From: Gammaproteobacteria bacterium
GTDB lineage: Bacteria; Pseudomonadota; Gammaproteobacteria; Pseudomonadales; Alcanivoracaceae
Assembly (NCBI GenBank): GCA_018067045.1
Contig: JAGPVL010000029.1
Coordinates: forward strand, 1-54,343
Length of the DNA stretch: 54,343 bases
Direction of reading: 5' to 3'
The notes under the pieces are model-generated. The model had not been told where the DNA came from. It made no database searches and saw only the letters and a list, made by a program, of their open reading frames with translations. The first letter of the stretch is position 1, and every line of letters begins with the position of its first letter. The translations under genes were made by a program, and so were the position numbers. Shown here piece by piece: positions 25,928-35,433 of this stretch.

Positions 25928-28762
25928 CTATGGCGCTGGAATGCAAGCCGCCTGCGATGAAGAAGGGCGGTCAAGCACAAGTCCACCGGCAAGATCCGCC
26001 GCCACGAAACCACCATCGCTTACTACAAAGGTAATTAATTGGCGCTGCATCAGTTCCGTCGCCGCTGGGCTTGCCGCCGGGCTCAACATAGAGCCGTGAT
26101 CCCCTTCACGGAATCGCACTACACCGGAAGTACCCATTGCACCACAAGGACCGACTGACGGTAGGCCGATGCCCTTAAAGCTGGAGACAGTTCCATCCAT
26201 AGTCGCGCCCTGAGCAAACGGGTCACCACCAAGCGGACCTGCACCCACCACAGCTGCGCCGTATGTTGCAGGATCAGCCTGCGCTAATGCAGCCATTACC
26301 ACAAAACCTGTGCCTTGGCTCAAGACATCTGTGCCTGACAATGCCACCGGCGTAGTAATACCGTTCTGATTCGCTAAAAACGACTGCTGCCCCGTTCCGG
26401 AGATAAGCCCCCAAGCTGGACCAAACGTACCGCCGTAAACGTTATTCGGCACAACCTGATCCGAACACCCTGTGCCATCGACAAGACAGGTAAAGGTATC
26501 AGCAGGGTTACCAATCACTTCTTGAACTAACACTGGCGTCGTCGTTAAAGCGATTGCTTCAGCAAAGTTTATCGGATCAACGTTATCAACCATCGTCTGA
26601 GCAATAATCAAGAAGCCCTCGTAGCTACCAGACGGCTTAGACAAACCCGCCGCGGCATACAATCCAGCCGTAATGCTTGGCTCAAAGCTAGGTGAGCCAT
26701 CAAGGATCTTAGCAATACCACCGCCAGCGACGTTCAAGGTTGCCGTAGCCAGAGCAGGCTGCTGAGCAACGAAGGTCGAGCCGACAATGCCGCCCAGTGA
26801 AACACCCGCAAAGTGGATATTCGCCGGGTCAATGGTCGTGCCGATAGTGCCAGCATTCAAACCTACATCACCGTCCTCGGATAACGCGCGATAGAGAGAG
26901 TGCAAATCCACCACACTCTGACGCAAGGTGTCACGGGAGTTCGCAAGGTTGGTCAAGTTAATGAACTGATCACCGCTTGGGCAGAAGAAGTTGCCGTTAT
27001 CTGGCAACGTCGCCACGCCCTGCTGGGCCTGACAGCCGGTCAACGGGCTCGCCACCTGCACCAAACGTTCAACGGTCGGAGTCGGGTTTGCCGCCCCAAC
27101 AAACGGAGGCTGCTGCAAGCCTTGCTGCAGCTGAGCCAGCTGGCTCGCACCGAATGGATCGTTAACTGGCAAAATGCCGTGCTTTGGCATATCAATTGCC
27201 ACACCAACGACGCACTGAGACGCCAACGTGTCCGCGATTGCTAACATCGTAGCGCGGCTGGTGGTGATACCGTGCTGATAGATCACCACCGGCAACGGCG
27301 CTACACAACCCGCTGTTGGTAGCGGCGCACTGATTAACACAGGAATGCTATGGTCAATTAAGGCTGGGCTTGGGTTGTATCCGTTGCAACCAACCAAGTT
27401 ACTTGAACCAGTAGCCGCCGCAGGCAGCCCCGTGCAAGGTAAAACCCCTCCCCAATTAGCCGGATGCTTCACCGCCTCCCAAACGCCGGTATTAGCCGCC
27501 GCAGGATCGACAAATTGCAGAGTGCCCTCAAGGTTAGCTAAATACATATACGCCAACGCATCACCTGGAGTCGCTAGATCGCCATCTGGGCCTGGAGAGG
27601 TGACTTCCCACGGAAGCCCTACACCTGGACCGTCCCAGCTTGCTAGTGGGTTCAACACTTCAATAGTCGGCGCAGCTGCTGCTGTCGCTGGCGGGAAGTC
27701 ATATGGAGCGGTGCCATCGACTTTCGCCTTGGCAACATTTAGCGCACTACCTACGTCTTCGGTAGAAATGCTATAGCTTAGAGCCACCTGGGTTGGGTCC
27801 ACTGGATTTGCAGCCCCTCCTACAGCAGCAAGGTGCTTCGCGGCAACTCGACGCAACTGCTCTAACTGCCAAAGACTGCTGTAGCTCATTGTCGCTAGCG
27901 CCTGACTCTCTAGCCCAGCAAGCGCACCGGCAATTAGCGCTGCCCCTGCTGCCGCGGGAGGCACATTGTCCACAACCGTTTGATAGTCCTCTGTATTAAC
28001 ATCTGTACAGATCGCAACAGAAGCAGGGCTCGTAAAGTCACAAGGCGTCACACCATCGTTTTCCAGAATAAAGTCTGGAAGTCCAGCAGTACCGGAAAGC
28101 GGCGCAGCCAATTGGTATGAACCGTTAAGTAACGCATAGGTGTCATCAGACGAAACGGGGAAGCCGCCCGTCGTTGTAACACCTTTTTGAATAACAACAA
28201 TGTAGCTGAGGCTTGGATTTAAGGGACGCAAAGGCAGAATCAGCATCGATGTGCCACCGGAAACTCCAGCGACAAAATCAACCCCCCAATACAGTTCCTT
28301 ATTTACAGCCACCGCACCCGCCGCGCCAGGGTCAAACGAATTCGTGCTAAAAATACGCACGTTACCCTTTAGGTTCGCTGAGCTAATAGGATCAGAAAAA
28401 CGCACCACCATTGGAGCGGTCGTAGAAAAACCGTCCATGGTATTCAACGCGGTCTGCGGATCCGCCAAAAAAGGCGCAGCCGGAGTAGACGTCGCAGGCC
28501 CAAGCGTGGCGCCAGCATCTAACGGATTAAACGTAGATGCCTTACCGGGAAGGTTAATTGAACCATCTGCGGTACTGGCAAAGAAGAGATCGTTCGGAAA
28601 CGGTAATCCGTCGCCACCAAGGGCGGGATTAAACAATACTGTCGATGATTTCACCGGCGGCACAGGAGTAAGATCTGGGCCAACACTTCCGCTACCGCCT
28701 CCGCATGCCTGAATGGCCATCGCCATCACAGACAAACTAAACACTTTTTTAAACGTACCCAT
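25928..28762 (-). CDS. VolA/Pla-1-like extracellular lipase lipoprotein
   Basis: 944-residue predicted lipoprotein. The signal ends at a lipobox (AMAIQAC, Cys20), followed by GGGSGSVG. The N-terminal domain opens with FNPALGGDGLPFPNDLFFAST, typical of the VolA/Pla-1 family, whose Vibrio member VolA is a surface-exposed lysophospholipase. The lipase core has VVIYQHGITTSRATMLAIADTLASQ (oxyanion region) and the nucleophile elbow GVSLGG; a C-terminal DHGSML segment may supply the catalytic His. ATG at 28762 follows GGGAG. It sits between DUF1329 and YCF48 genes, so it likely supplies lipid products to the same system. Confidence 0.87.
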   Translation of the reverse strand: MGTFKKVFSLSVMAMAIQACGGGSGSVGPDLTPVPPVKSSTVLFNPALGGDGLPFPNDLFFASTADGSINLPGKASTFNPLDAGATLGPATSTPAAPFLADPQTALNTMDGFSTTAPMVVRFSDPISSANLKGNVRIFSTNSFDPGAAGAVAVNKELYWGVDFVAGVSGGTSMLILPLRPLNPSLSYIVVIQKGVTTTGGFPVSSDDTYALLNGSYQLAAPLSGTAGLPDFILENDGVTPCDFTSPASVAICTDVNTEDYQTVVDNVPPAAAGAALIAGALAGLESQALATMSYSSLWQLEQLRRVAAKHLAAVGGAANPVDPTQVALSYSISTEDVGSALNVAKAKVDGTAPYDFPPATAAAAPTIEVLNPLASWDGPGVGLPWEVTSPGPDGDLATPGDALAYMYLANLEGTLQFVDPAAANTGVWEAVKHPANWGGVLPCTGLPAAATGSSNLVGCNGYNPSPALIDHSIPVLISAPLPTAGCVAPLPVVIYQHGITTSRATMLAIADTLASQCVVGVAIDMPKHGILPVNDPFGASQLAQLQQGLQQPPFVGAANPTPTVERLVQVASPLTGCQAQQGVATLPDNGNFFCPSGDQFINLTNLANSRDTLRQSVVDLHSLYRALSEDGDVGLNAGTIGTTIDPANIHFAGVSLGGIVGSTFVAQQPALATATLNVAGGGIAKILDGSPSFEPSITAGLYAAAGLSKPSGSYEGFLIIAQTMVDNVDPINFAEAIALTTTPVLVQEVIGNPADTFTCLVDGTGCSDQVVPNNVYGGTFGPAWGLISGTGQQSFLANQNGITTPVALSGTDVLSQGTGFVVMAALAQADPATYGAAVVGAGPLGGDPFAQGATMDGTVSSFKGIGLPSVGPCGAMGTSGVVRFREGDHGSMLSPAASPAATELMQRQLITFVVSDGGFVAADLAGGLVLDRPSSSQAACIPAP

Positions 28763-28801
28763 CGTTGTTCTCCCGATGTTCATACAAATTCTTTTTATTG
28801 T

Positions 28802-28822
28802 GAGCCGGTGTAGTACCGGCTC
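28802..28822. other. Intercistronic hairpin, DUF1329-lipase gap
   Basis: GAGCCGGT (28802-28809) pairs with ACCGGCTC (28815-28822) with a 5-base loop. No T-run follows on the minus strand, so an mRNA stabiliser or processing structure is more likely than a terminator. Confidence 0.6.
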
Positions 28823-28855
28823 TCATGAAGTGACGTTTGCTCGTTACTGCGCTAA

Positions 28856-30262
28856 TTAGTTACCACGTCGGCGTAGTGCGGCCGGATGGAAATAACGCTC
28901 GCCTGGAGCCGGCTGGCTAAAGTCGAGGATGCTTTGCTCTTCATTATCCAGCTGTTGGACGTGATAGCGCTTCGCACGCAGATCATGGAATGCATCCAGT
29001 GCAGTCCACTGTGTTGGCACTTCATAGAAGTTCTTAATGTAGGCAATGCTGACACGCCATAGGTCGTCACGAGAGTCATACTGATCGACAACGGCAACCT
29101 GCCAAGAGTCTTCATCAATATAGAACACACGCTTCGAATACAGGTGGCGCTCACCTTCTTTCAGGTCTGCTTCAACAACCCAAACGCGATGCAGCTCCCA
29201 GCGTTGAACATCTGGGTTAACATGCCCTTTCATTAGCATGTCTGCATACTTCACATCCGGCGCATCGATTTTGTAGCTGTTATAAGGAATGAACATTTCA
29301 ACTGGCTCGTCATGTAGCAGCTTCCAGTTGTAACGATCAGGTGAGCCGTTATACATATCGGTATCATCGGCCGTACGCAGTCCATCAGCCGCGGCGATAG
29401 GCGTGTCATACGCTAGGTTAGGCGCGCGACGAACGCGACGCTGACCAGCGTTATAACCCCATGCCTGACGTGGCATTTCTTTTTGGTCGAGGGATTCGTG
29501 TACAAGTACCGCACCACCCGCCAAACGTGCCGGAGCCTTAACGAACGATAGGTAATAGAATACGATGTTACTCATATCTTTTAGGCTAAGGCTCGGGTCA
29601 TCCAGCTTGAAGTAAATCTCTTGCTGAGATGTTACCAACGAGTACGCGCCATTACGCTGTACAGCCACTTCAGATGCGCGACGAACAACGTAAACACCAC
29701 GCCAGCGTAGCACGTGATTCCAAATTGCCTGTTTCGCTTTCTCGGCAGAGGTACCTGTCAAAATTGGGAATGGCGCACCACCGTAGACATTTTTTACCCC
29801 GGTAGGCAGAAGCTCCGTGCGTCCCGCGTTGTCTTTCGTGTTTTTGTAGACAAAGTTTGGCGCCGACGTTGAGCGATGTGATGGATACACATTCAAACGA
29901 AACGTCTCAGGATAGGTTTTCAAAAGCGCCTGAACACCAACAGGAACTTTGTCGGCATACTTACTCAGGTTTTTTGAGTCAATCGAAAACACTATTTTAT
30001 CTGAAGCAAAAGGATCTGGGTGGTGCTGCCCTGCCTTGGTATAGCTTTTAGGGATATCCGCTTTTGTGATACCGCCAGTCCAGTCAGGAATGCCCAGACC
30101 CGTTGAAGGGGCTTTGCCATTTCCTGCCTTTTGCGCGCCCATTGGCGTTAGCGATGAGCCGAGCTTCGCCACTTCACTGGCTGGGACCTTCGCGTAAACC
30201 GCAGAAGACATCACCACTGCCAGAGCTGCAGCTGCGCCGACTAATGCAAAGTTCTTTGACAT
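28856..30262 (-). CDS. DUF1329-family periplasmic protein
   Basis: 468-residue exported protein. The signal peptide ends near SSAVYAK (about residue 24). The family-typical opening KVPASEVAKLGSSLTPMGAQKAGN and GIPDWTGGI is present; the mature domain contains AWGYNAGQRRVRRAPNLAYD and YNGSPDRYNWKL, then RWELHRVWVVEADLKEGERH. DUF1329 proteins have a LolA/LolB-like look and are found next to DUF1302 barrels, suggesting carriage of hydrophobic molecules to or from the outer membrane. GGAGAG precedes the ATG. It is the second gene of the cluster, 61 bases after the barrel gene. Confidence 0.88.
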   Translation of the reverse strand: MSKNFALVGAAAALAVVMSSAVYAKVPASEVAKLGSSLTPMGAQKAGNGKAPSTGLGIPDWTGGITKADIPKSYTKAGQHHPDPFASDKIVFSIDSKNLSKYADKVPVGVQALLKTYPETFRLNVYPSHRSTSAPNFVYKNTKDNAGRTELLPTGVKNVYGGAPFPILTGTSAEKAKQAIWNHVLRWRGVYVVRRASEVAVQRNGAYSLVTSQQEIYFKLDDPSLSLKDMSNIVFYYLSFVKAPARLAGGAVLVHESLDQKEMPRQAWGYNAGQRRVRRAPNLAYDTPIAAADGLRTADDTDMYNGSPDRYNWKLLHDEPVEMFIPYNSYKIDAPDVKYADMLMKGHVNPDVQRWELHRVWVVEADLKEGERHLYSKRVFYIDEDSWQVAVVDQYDSRDDLWRVSIAYIKNFYEVPTQWTALDAFHDLRAKRYHVQQLDNEEQSILDFSQPAPGERYFHPAALRRRGN

Positions 30263-30285
30263 AATTTCTCTCCGTAGCCTAGGTC

Positions 30286-30313
30286 AGGAAGGGTCGCTCT
30301 TAGCGCCCTTCCT
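30286..30313. other. Intercistronic hairpin, DUF1302-DUF1329 gap
   Basis: AGGAAGGG (30286-30293) pairs with CCCTTCCT (30306-30313), with an inner CGCT/AGCG stem. On the minus strand no T-run follows; the DUF1302 transcript would carry this hairpin at its 3' end, so the barrel could be made in excess of downstream proteins. Confidence 0.6.
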
Positions 30314-30323
30314 TTTATCGTTC

Positions 30324-32297
30324 TTAGAATGAGTAAGACAGTGCAACCGACGCATTATTTCTATCGGCTAGCTTGTTGCTGTAATCAGCACCCCAAAAAG
30401 TGGTCGCCTGCAGGCCAACTTTAAGATTATTGAGGTAGGTGAAATCAACACCCAAGGTGGCCGCCTTGCGGTCTTCCATAAAGTTACCGCCAATAGGAGA
30501 GTTACCTTCTACGTCGTGAGCAAGACGAATGCTCGGCTGCATAACAATGCCAGCAAAGATATCGTTGTAATCCGCGCGAACAATCGCACGGTAGCCCCAG
30601 GCGTTTTCGGTAAGATAGAAGCTGCTTGGGTCTTTTCGGTTGTGAATAAGCGCTTCACTATCTTCAATCGCTGCAGTGGAGTTATAGCGCAAGTTGTCGT
30701 TCAAACCATGGGTCGAATCGAGTCCTAGCTCAACAATCGCAACGAGGTTATCGGTGCCTAGGCTTGGACCAAAACTAGCAATACTCAACAAAGAAGCCGT
30801 AACGGTCTCAGCTTCATCGTAAAAGTAATACTCTTGACCCTGAACTACTGCATCAGTAGATGCCAAGCAGTCGCCGCCTAGCGATGAGCGCACACAGTGA
30901 TCGGTAATATCACCCAACGTAGGTGCCGCACTCGCAGCAAGGCCAGCCAGAGACTTAATCAGGTTATCGCCCACTTCGTTAATAATTGTCTGCTTAGGAC
31001 GGTAGGCAATTTCACCGGCCAGTGACATCATGCCGACCGTGGTGTTAAAGCTAAAGCCGTACATATCAATGGCTTCTGGGTACGCCATGAAGTATCGCGC
31101 GCTATCGACTTTCTCAGGAATGCTACCCGCACCAATCAGATCAAGACGGGAACCAACAACCGGCAAGCGCTGATGCAAGCGGCTATAGAACACACCAAAC
31201 TCAGTGCCATTTAGCTGATCGGCGAAATAACGGAAAGACAGGCCGAACTGATCTTCATTCTTCGCTTCTTTATCGCGCAAACGGTTAACCGTTACCTGAG
31301 TCTGCTCGTACTCGTAAGAACCATTTTCACCAGACGCACCGTACTTTCCGAGCGTGTAGGCTGCAAACGCATCCGCTAGAGCTGGAACAGCAACAGACGC
31401 TGCGAGCAAGCGACCATCAACAATAACGTTATCGGCGCCCTTACCTGGAAAAGCATCGTGAGCGGAATAGTACGTTCCTACAGGAGAATCTTCAGAGTTC
31501 TTCCACTCAAACTGATAGAAGGCCTCCATGGTCACGTTATCTGTCAGGCCATAGTTAAATACAACGCTATCAAGCGGCAACAGAGCCTCTTTTAACTCAG
31601 CACCCGGCAGACGCAAAGCAGCTAGGTCAATATAGTTCGCGGTGTTAATACCGTTCTGGATGAACAGTGCTTCACCCCAAGTAATGACCTGCTGGCCGAC
31701 CCGCAACGTCGCAGGACGATCTAGCATATCGAAATTGGTCCACACGTAGGCGTCGAGCAATCGGGTGCGTTGACCAGCATAACGCTTGGTGTCACGGGTA
31801 AAGCGATCGCCCGCACCATTGTTCGAGTGGTCAGAATAAGTCGCGTAACGGTTAACGCCGTTCGAAACGAAAGGAGCAGACACGTCCAATGCCCCGCCGT
31901 CATGACCGCGGTCCATAATAACGCTATCGTAGTAGCTGGTGGCGCGAGCAAAAATACCCCAGTTACCACCAAAGTCTAACGCCAGCTCTGGGGTGATCTT
32001 ATAAACCACAGACGCTATACCGGTATCAAAGTTATTCTCTGCGTCGTTTTTGTTCAGCTGCGTGCTATAACCTTTGGCGGCCATCGCCAGCGGGTCTTCA
32101 GTAGCCCTCAGCATTGTGCTACTGCTCTCGGTCCGAAATAACGCACCGGCAGAAATCTGGGTATCAAAGCGACCGTTAATATCGCCGTCATTAAATTGGA
32201 ATACGACCGCATTAGCTGTTCCAGCCAATGCACCCAACGCGATTGACACAGCCACCCCGAGCGCTAGCTGGGAAGGTTGGAAGACCTTTGTTTTCAT
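30324..32297 (-). CDS. DUF1302-family outer-membrane barrel
   Basis: 657-residue outer-membrane protein. A signal peptide ends near GALAGTANA (about residue 30). The mature protein begins VVFQFNDGDINGRFDTQISAG, typical of DUF1302, and has LRVGQQVITWGEALFIQNGINTANY (about 200-225). The chain alternates aromatic-rich strands and ends SVALSYSF with terminal Phe. A hydrophobic-substrate channel is the likely role, but no DUF1302 substrate is established. First gene of the cluster; 195 bases separate it from the pepN stop upstream. Confidence 0.87.
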   Translation of the reverse strand: MKTKVFQPSQLALGVAVSIALGALAGTANAVVFQFNDGDINGRFDTQISAGALFRTESSSTMLRATEDPLAMAAKGYSTQLNKNDAENNFDTGIASVVYKITPELALDFGGNWGIFARATSYYDSVIMDRGHDGGALDVSAPFVSNGVNRYATYSDHSNNGAGDRFTRDTKRYAGQRTRLLDAYVWTNFDMLDRPATLRVGQQVITWGEALFIQNGINTANYIDLAALRLPGAELKEALLPLDSVVFNYGLTDNVTMEAFYQFEWKNSEDSPVGTYYSAHDAFPGKGADNVIVDGRLLAASVAVPALADAFAAYTLGKYGASGENGSYEYEQTQVTVNRLRDKEAKNEDQFGLSFRYFADQLNGTEFGVFYSRLHQRLPVVGSRLDLIGAGSIPEKVDSARYFMAYPEAIDMYGFSFNTTVGMMSLAGEIAYRPKQTIINEVGDNLIKSLAGLAASAAPTLGDITDHCVRSSLGGDCLASTDAVVQGQEYYFYDEAETVTASLLSIASFGPSLGTDNLVAIVELGLDSTHGLNDNLRYNSTAAIEDSEALIHNRKDPSSFYLTENAWGYRAIVRADYNDIFAGIVMQPSIRLAHDVEGNSPIGGNFMEDRKAATLGVDFTYLNNLKVGLQATTFWGADYSNKLADRNNASVALSYSF

Positions 32298-32492
32298 TGT
32301 GCACTCCGTGATTCGCCCACATTTAATATTGTTTGAGTTTTGAACATTTTATTACCTGACATACCTCTATATCAGGCTTGAACAGACGAGGCGATGCCTA
32401 TTCAACTTACCCGCTATTGAAAACCATATTTCGTCACTAATCTACACAAAACACCGACTTTTCAGTCTAGTGCATTACCGTTCACTTGAATG

Positions 32493-35102
32493 TTACTCGC
32501 CCGCCATAACACGCAACACCACCTCTTGAAGGTTCGCAGAACAGTTCCCGCTCTGCAGGTCACCTATTGCAGCTCGCATATGCGCCTGCTGAGCGGCCTC
32601 CAAGCGTGGTAACGAGGCAAATGCACCCGCCAAACGCGCAGCAATTTGTGGGTTAATCTTGTCGAGCCGCGACAAAGATTCGGAGAACAACTGATAACCG
32701 AAACCTTCTTGATGGTGAAACGAGACTAAATTGGAAGATGCGAACGTGCTTAAAACCGCCCTAACGCGATTTGGCAGGCGCCAATCGAACAATTCGTGCT
32801 CCATTAACACCTTAATTTCTTGTGCGCTCGCGTCAGGACTTGCGGCCTGCACGGCAAACCATTGATCCATCACCAACGGCTCTTCACGCCATTCCGTTTC
32901 GAACTGCTCTAACGCGATAGCAGCCTGCTTATAAGAGTGCCAGACTAATAAACGTAACGATGCTAAGCGCATGGTCATATTATCTGCCGCACTGAAACAT
33001 TGAAGAAGTGACCCGCCAAAACCTTCCTCGTTCGCCGCGGCGCGATACGTCATCGCTCTCACGCATAAACTTCTCCGACCAATGCTCAATGCATTCGTCT
33101 CATAACTCACATCGGAGAATGTCTCAGTTGCAAAATGCCATTGCTTAATCATAACCAAGCCAAGCTCCTTCTCGAGCAAAGCACGCGCTCGATGAATGGC
33201 TTGCGGATTAAACGGTGTATAACGCTCACTAATCGCAGCCTCAGAAGGCAGCGTGAGAATAAGCGCCGCGCCAGCGGGATCAACCTCTGCTTGAGCGAGA
33301 ACTGCCAGCATAGGAACAGACAGCTCTGCCGCTAACACCGCCGCATCTTCGCCATCGATGATGCGCGATATCGCGCTATGAAAAAGTTGCTGACCACTGT
33401 TCCAACGGACAAAGCCATCATCATCATGAGCAAGCAAACACGCTAATTGTTCACTGCTGTAGGCATAGGCCAAATGCACCGGCGCTGAAAAGCCGCGCAG
33501 CAATGACGGCACAGGGCGTGACGCAGCCTCAAAACGATAGGTTTGATCCGCTTGGTCAACAAACAATACGCGCTGCTCATCGCCCGCGTCATTCACCGGT
33601 AACTTTTGGCCGAATTCATCTAATAAGGCCACCGACACAGGAATAAGTAATGGCTGCTTTTCTGGCTGCCCCGGCGTAGGCGGGGTGTGCTGCTGAATGC
33701 GCAAGGTATAAACACCGTCGCACCAGTCATCTTCTACCGTGAGCGTTGGCGTGCCCGCTTGAGAGTACCAACGCCGAAAACGAGAGAGGTCAATGCCGCT
33801 AACGTCTTCCATGCAGTCGACGAAGTCATCGCAGGTAACTGCTTGACCATCAAAGCGCGAGAAATATAAATCAGTCGCCGCTCTAAACTTCTCCGCGCCC
33901 AGCAAGTTGTACTGCATGCGTACCACTTCGGCACCTTTCTCATAAATCGTGACAGTGTAGAAGTTATCGATTTTTTGATACGCGTCAGGGCGAATGGCGT
34001 GCGCCATTGGCCCACCATCTTCAGCAAACTGAACGGTCCTCAAAAGATTAACATCCTCAACGCGATTCACTGAAAAAGAGTGCATGTCTGCGGAAAAACT
34101 TTGATCCCGAAAAACAGTAAAGCCTTCTTTTAAACTCAACTGAAACCAGTCACGACAGGTCACTCTATTTCCAGACCAGTTATGAAAATACTCATGCGCC
34201 ACAACTGATTCAACACGCTGAAAACCGGCATCAGTTGTCGTTTGTGGATGAGCGAGAACACACGCCGTATTGAAAATATTTAGGCCCTTATTCTCCATGG
34301 CACCCATATTGAAGTGACTCACCGCGACGATCATATAAATATCAAGATCGTATTCCCGACCGTAAACCTCTTCGTCCCACCGCATTGATCGTTTTAACGA
34401 GTCCATCGCATGATCAAGCTTGTCGAGATCGCGCTGCTCAGCAAAAATACGCAACGCCACTTCACGGCCGGAACAGGTTACGAAACTATCTTCAAGACAG
34501 GCCAAGTTGCCCGCCACCAACGCGAATAAATAACATGGCTTCGCAAATGGATCTTCCCAACGAGCCCAATGACGCTCACCTTCATCACCATCGGCAACAG
34601 GATTTCCATTTGATAACAACAAGGGGTATTCAGACTTATCCGCACGCACGGTCGTGGTAAACTTACTTAGCACATCCGGGCGATCAGGAAAGAACGTTAT
34701 GCGCCGAAAGCCTTCCGCTTCGCACTGAGTACAGTACATGCCGTTCGACATATACAGGCCATCCAACGCACTATTGTCTTGCGGAGAAATTTCAACCGTT
34801 GTTCGCAGGATAAAAACATCCGGCACACGCTCTATGATCAGGCGCTCTTCTTCATAACGGTAATCCGCTTCGGGCACTGCAACGCCATTAATCGAAATCG
34901 CGCGCAGCGAAAGCTCTTCTCCATCCAATATGCATTCCGACGGACCATCCAAACGCAACGGATTACGGCGTAATGCCAACGTTGCTGTCACGAGGGTAGC
35001 CTGAGGGTAAAGATCAAAATCAAGCTCGACCGTATCGATTAAAAATGCCGGCGGCTTATAATCACTGAGATGAATTGTTTTTGCGGCCTGATTATCACGC
35101 AT
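32493..35102 (-). CDS. pepN: Aminopeptidase N
   Basis: 869-residue M1 zinc aminopeptidase that degrades peptides in the cytoplasm. The exopeptidase motif GAMEN is at 267-271 and the zinc motif HEYFH at 303-307, with the third ligand Glu in SLKEGFTVF. Overall sequence matches E. coli PepN throughout. ATG at 35102, 9 bases after GGAG, is preferred because PepN homologues start close to it; an ATG nine bases upstream is close behind. Its first 8 bases overlap the yeaC gene. Confidence 0.95.
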   Translation of the reverse strand: MRDNQAAKTIHLSDYKPPAFLIDTVELDFDLYPQATLVTATLALRRNPLRLDGPSECILDGEELSLRAISINGVAVPEADYRYEEERLIIERVPDVFILRTTVEISPQDNSALDGLYMSNGMYCTQCEAEGFRRITFFPDRPDVLSKFTTTVRADKSEYPLLLSNGNPVADGDEGERHWARWEDPFAKPCYLFALVAGNLACLEDSFVTCSGREVALRIFAEQRDLDKLDHAMDSLKRSMRWDEEVYGREYDLDIYMIVAVSHFNMGAMENKGLNIFNTACVLAHPQTTTDAGFQRVESVVAHEYFHNWSGNRVTCRDWFQLSLKEGFTVFRDQSFSADMHSFSVNRVEDVNLLRTVQFAEDGGPMAHAIRPDAYQKIDNFYTVTIYEKGAEVVRMQYNLLGAEKFRAATDLYFSRFDGQAVTCDDFVDCMEDVSGIDLSRFRRWYSQAGTPTLTVEDDWCDGVYTLRIQQHTPPTPGQPEKQPLLIPVSVALLDEFGQKLPVNDAGDEQRVLFVDQADQTYRFEAASRPVPSLLRGFSAPVHLAYAYSSEQLACLLAHDDDGFVRWNSGQQLFHSAISRIIDGEDAAVLAAELSVPMLAVLAQAEVDPAGAALILTLPSEAAISERYTPFNPQAIHRARALLEKELGLVMIKQWHFATETFSDVSYETNALSIGRRSLCVRAMTYRAAANEEGFGGSLLQCFSAADNMTMRLASLRLLVWHSYKQAAIALEQFETEWREEPLVMDQWFAVQAASPDASAQEIKVLMEHELFDWRLPNRVRAVLSTFASSNLVSFHHQEGFGYQLFSESLSRLDKINPQIAARLAGAFASLPRLEAAQQAHMRAAIGDLQSGNCSANLQEVVLRVMAGE

Positions 35103-35433
35103 CCTGATCATCTCCTTTAATGCCTGCCGCGACATCGCTGCTATCACTGCGCGCATTATCTTTCCGGCCAGTCGCCGATGAACGAATCGTCACGGGCTGC
35201 TCAGCCTCGGACTGAGCATCACTCTCGCAATCCGCCGACGGCATATAACCTGTACGCTGCTCCTCAGGTACGTGCTCCGCCTCCCAAGCGATAATCGCTT
35301 GCATGCAGGTCTCTCTCTGCTGTGGACTAACAGTGCGCCCATCTGGCCAGCGACCAAGCTCTACCGCTCGACGCATATTTTCGTAAATCTCAGGGGTAAG
35401 CTGACGCACCACCGAACGAAATTGATCCGACAT
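35095..35433 (-). CDS. yeaC: DUF1315-family protein (YeaC-like)
   Basis: 112-residue soluble protein. The N-terminal half matches YeaC: LTPEIYENMRRAVELGRWPDGRTVSPQQRETCMQAIIAWEAEH. The C-terminal ~45 residues are acidic, Ser-rich and probably disordered. Function unknown. ATG at 35433 (AGGAG 8 bases before) shares one base with the nadK stop; the gene's 3' end overlaps pepN by 8 bases, so nadK, yeaC and pepN form one operon, as in Pseudomonas. Confidence 0.88.
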   Translation of the reverse strand: MSDQFRSVVRQLTPEIYENMRRAVELGRWPDGRTVSPQQRETCMQAIIAWEAEHVPEEQRTGYMPSADCESDAQSEAEQPVTIRSSATGRKDNARSDSSDVAAGIKGDDQDA

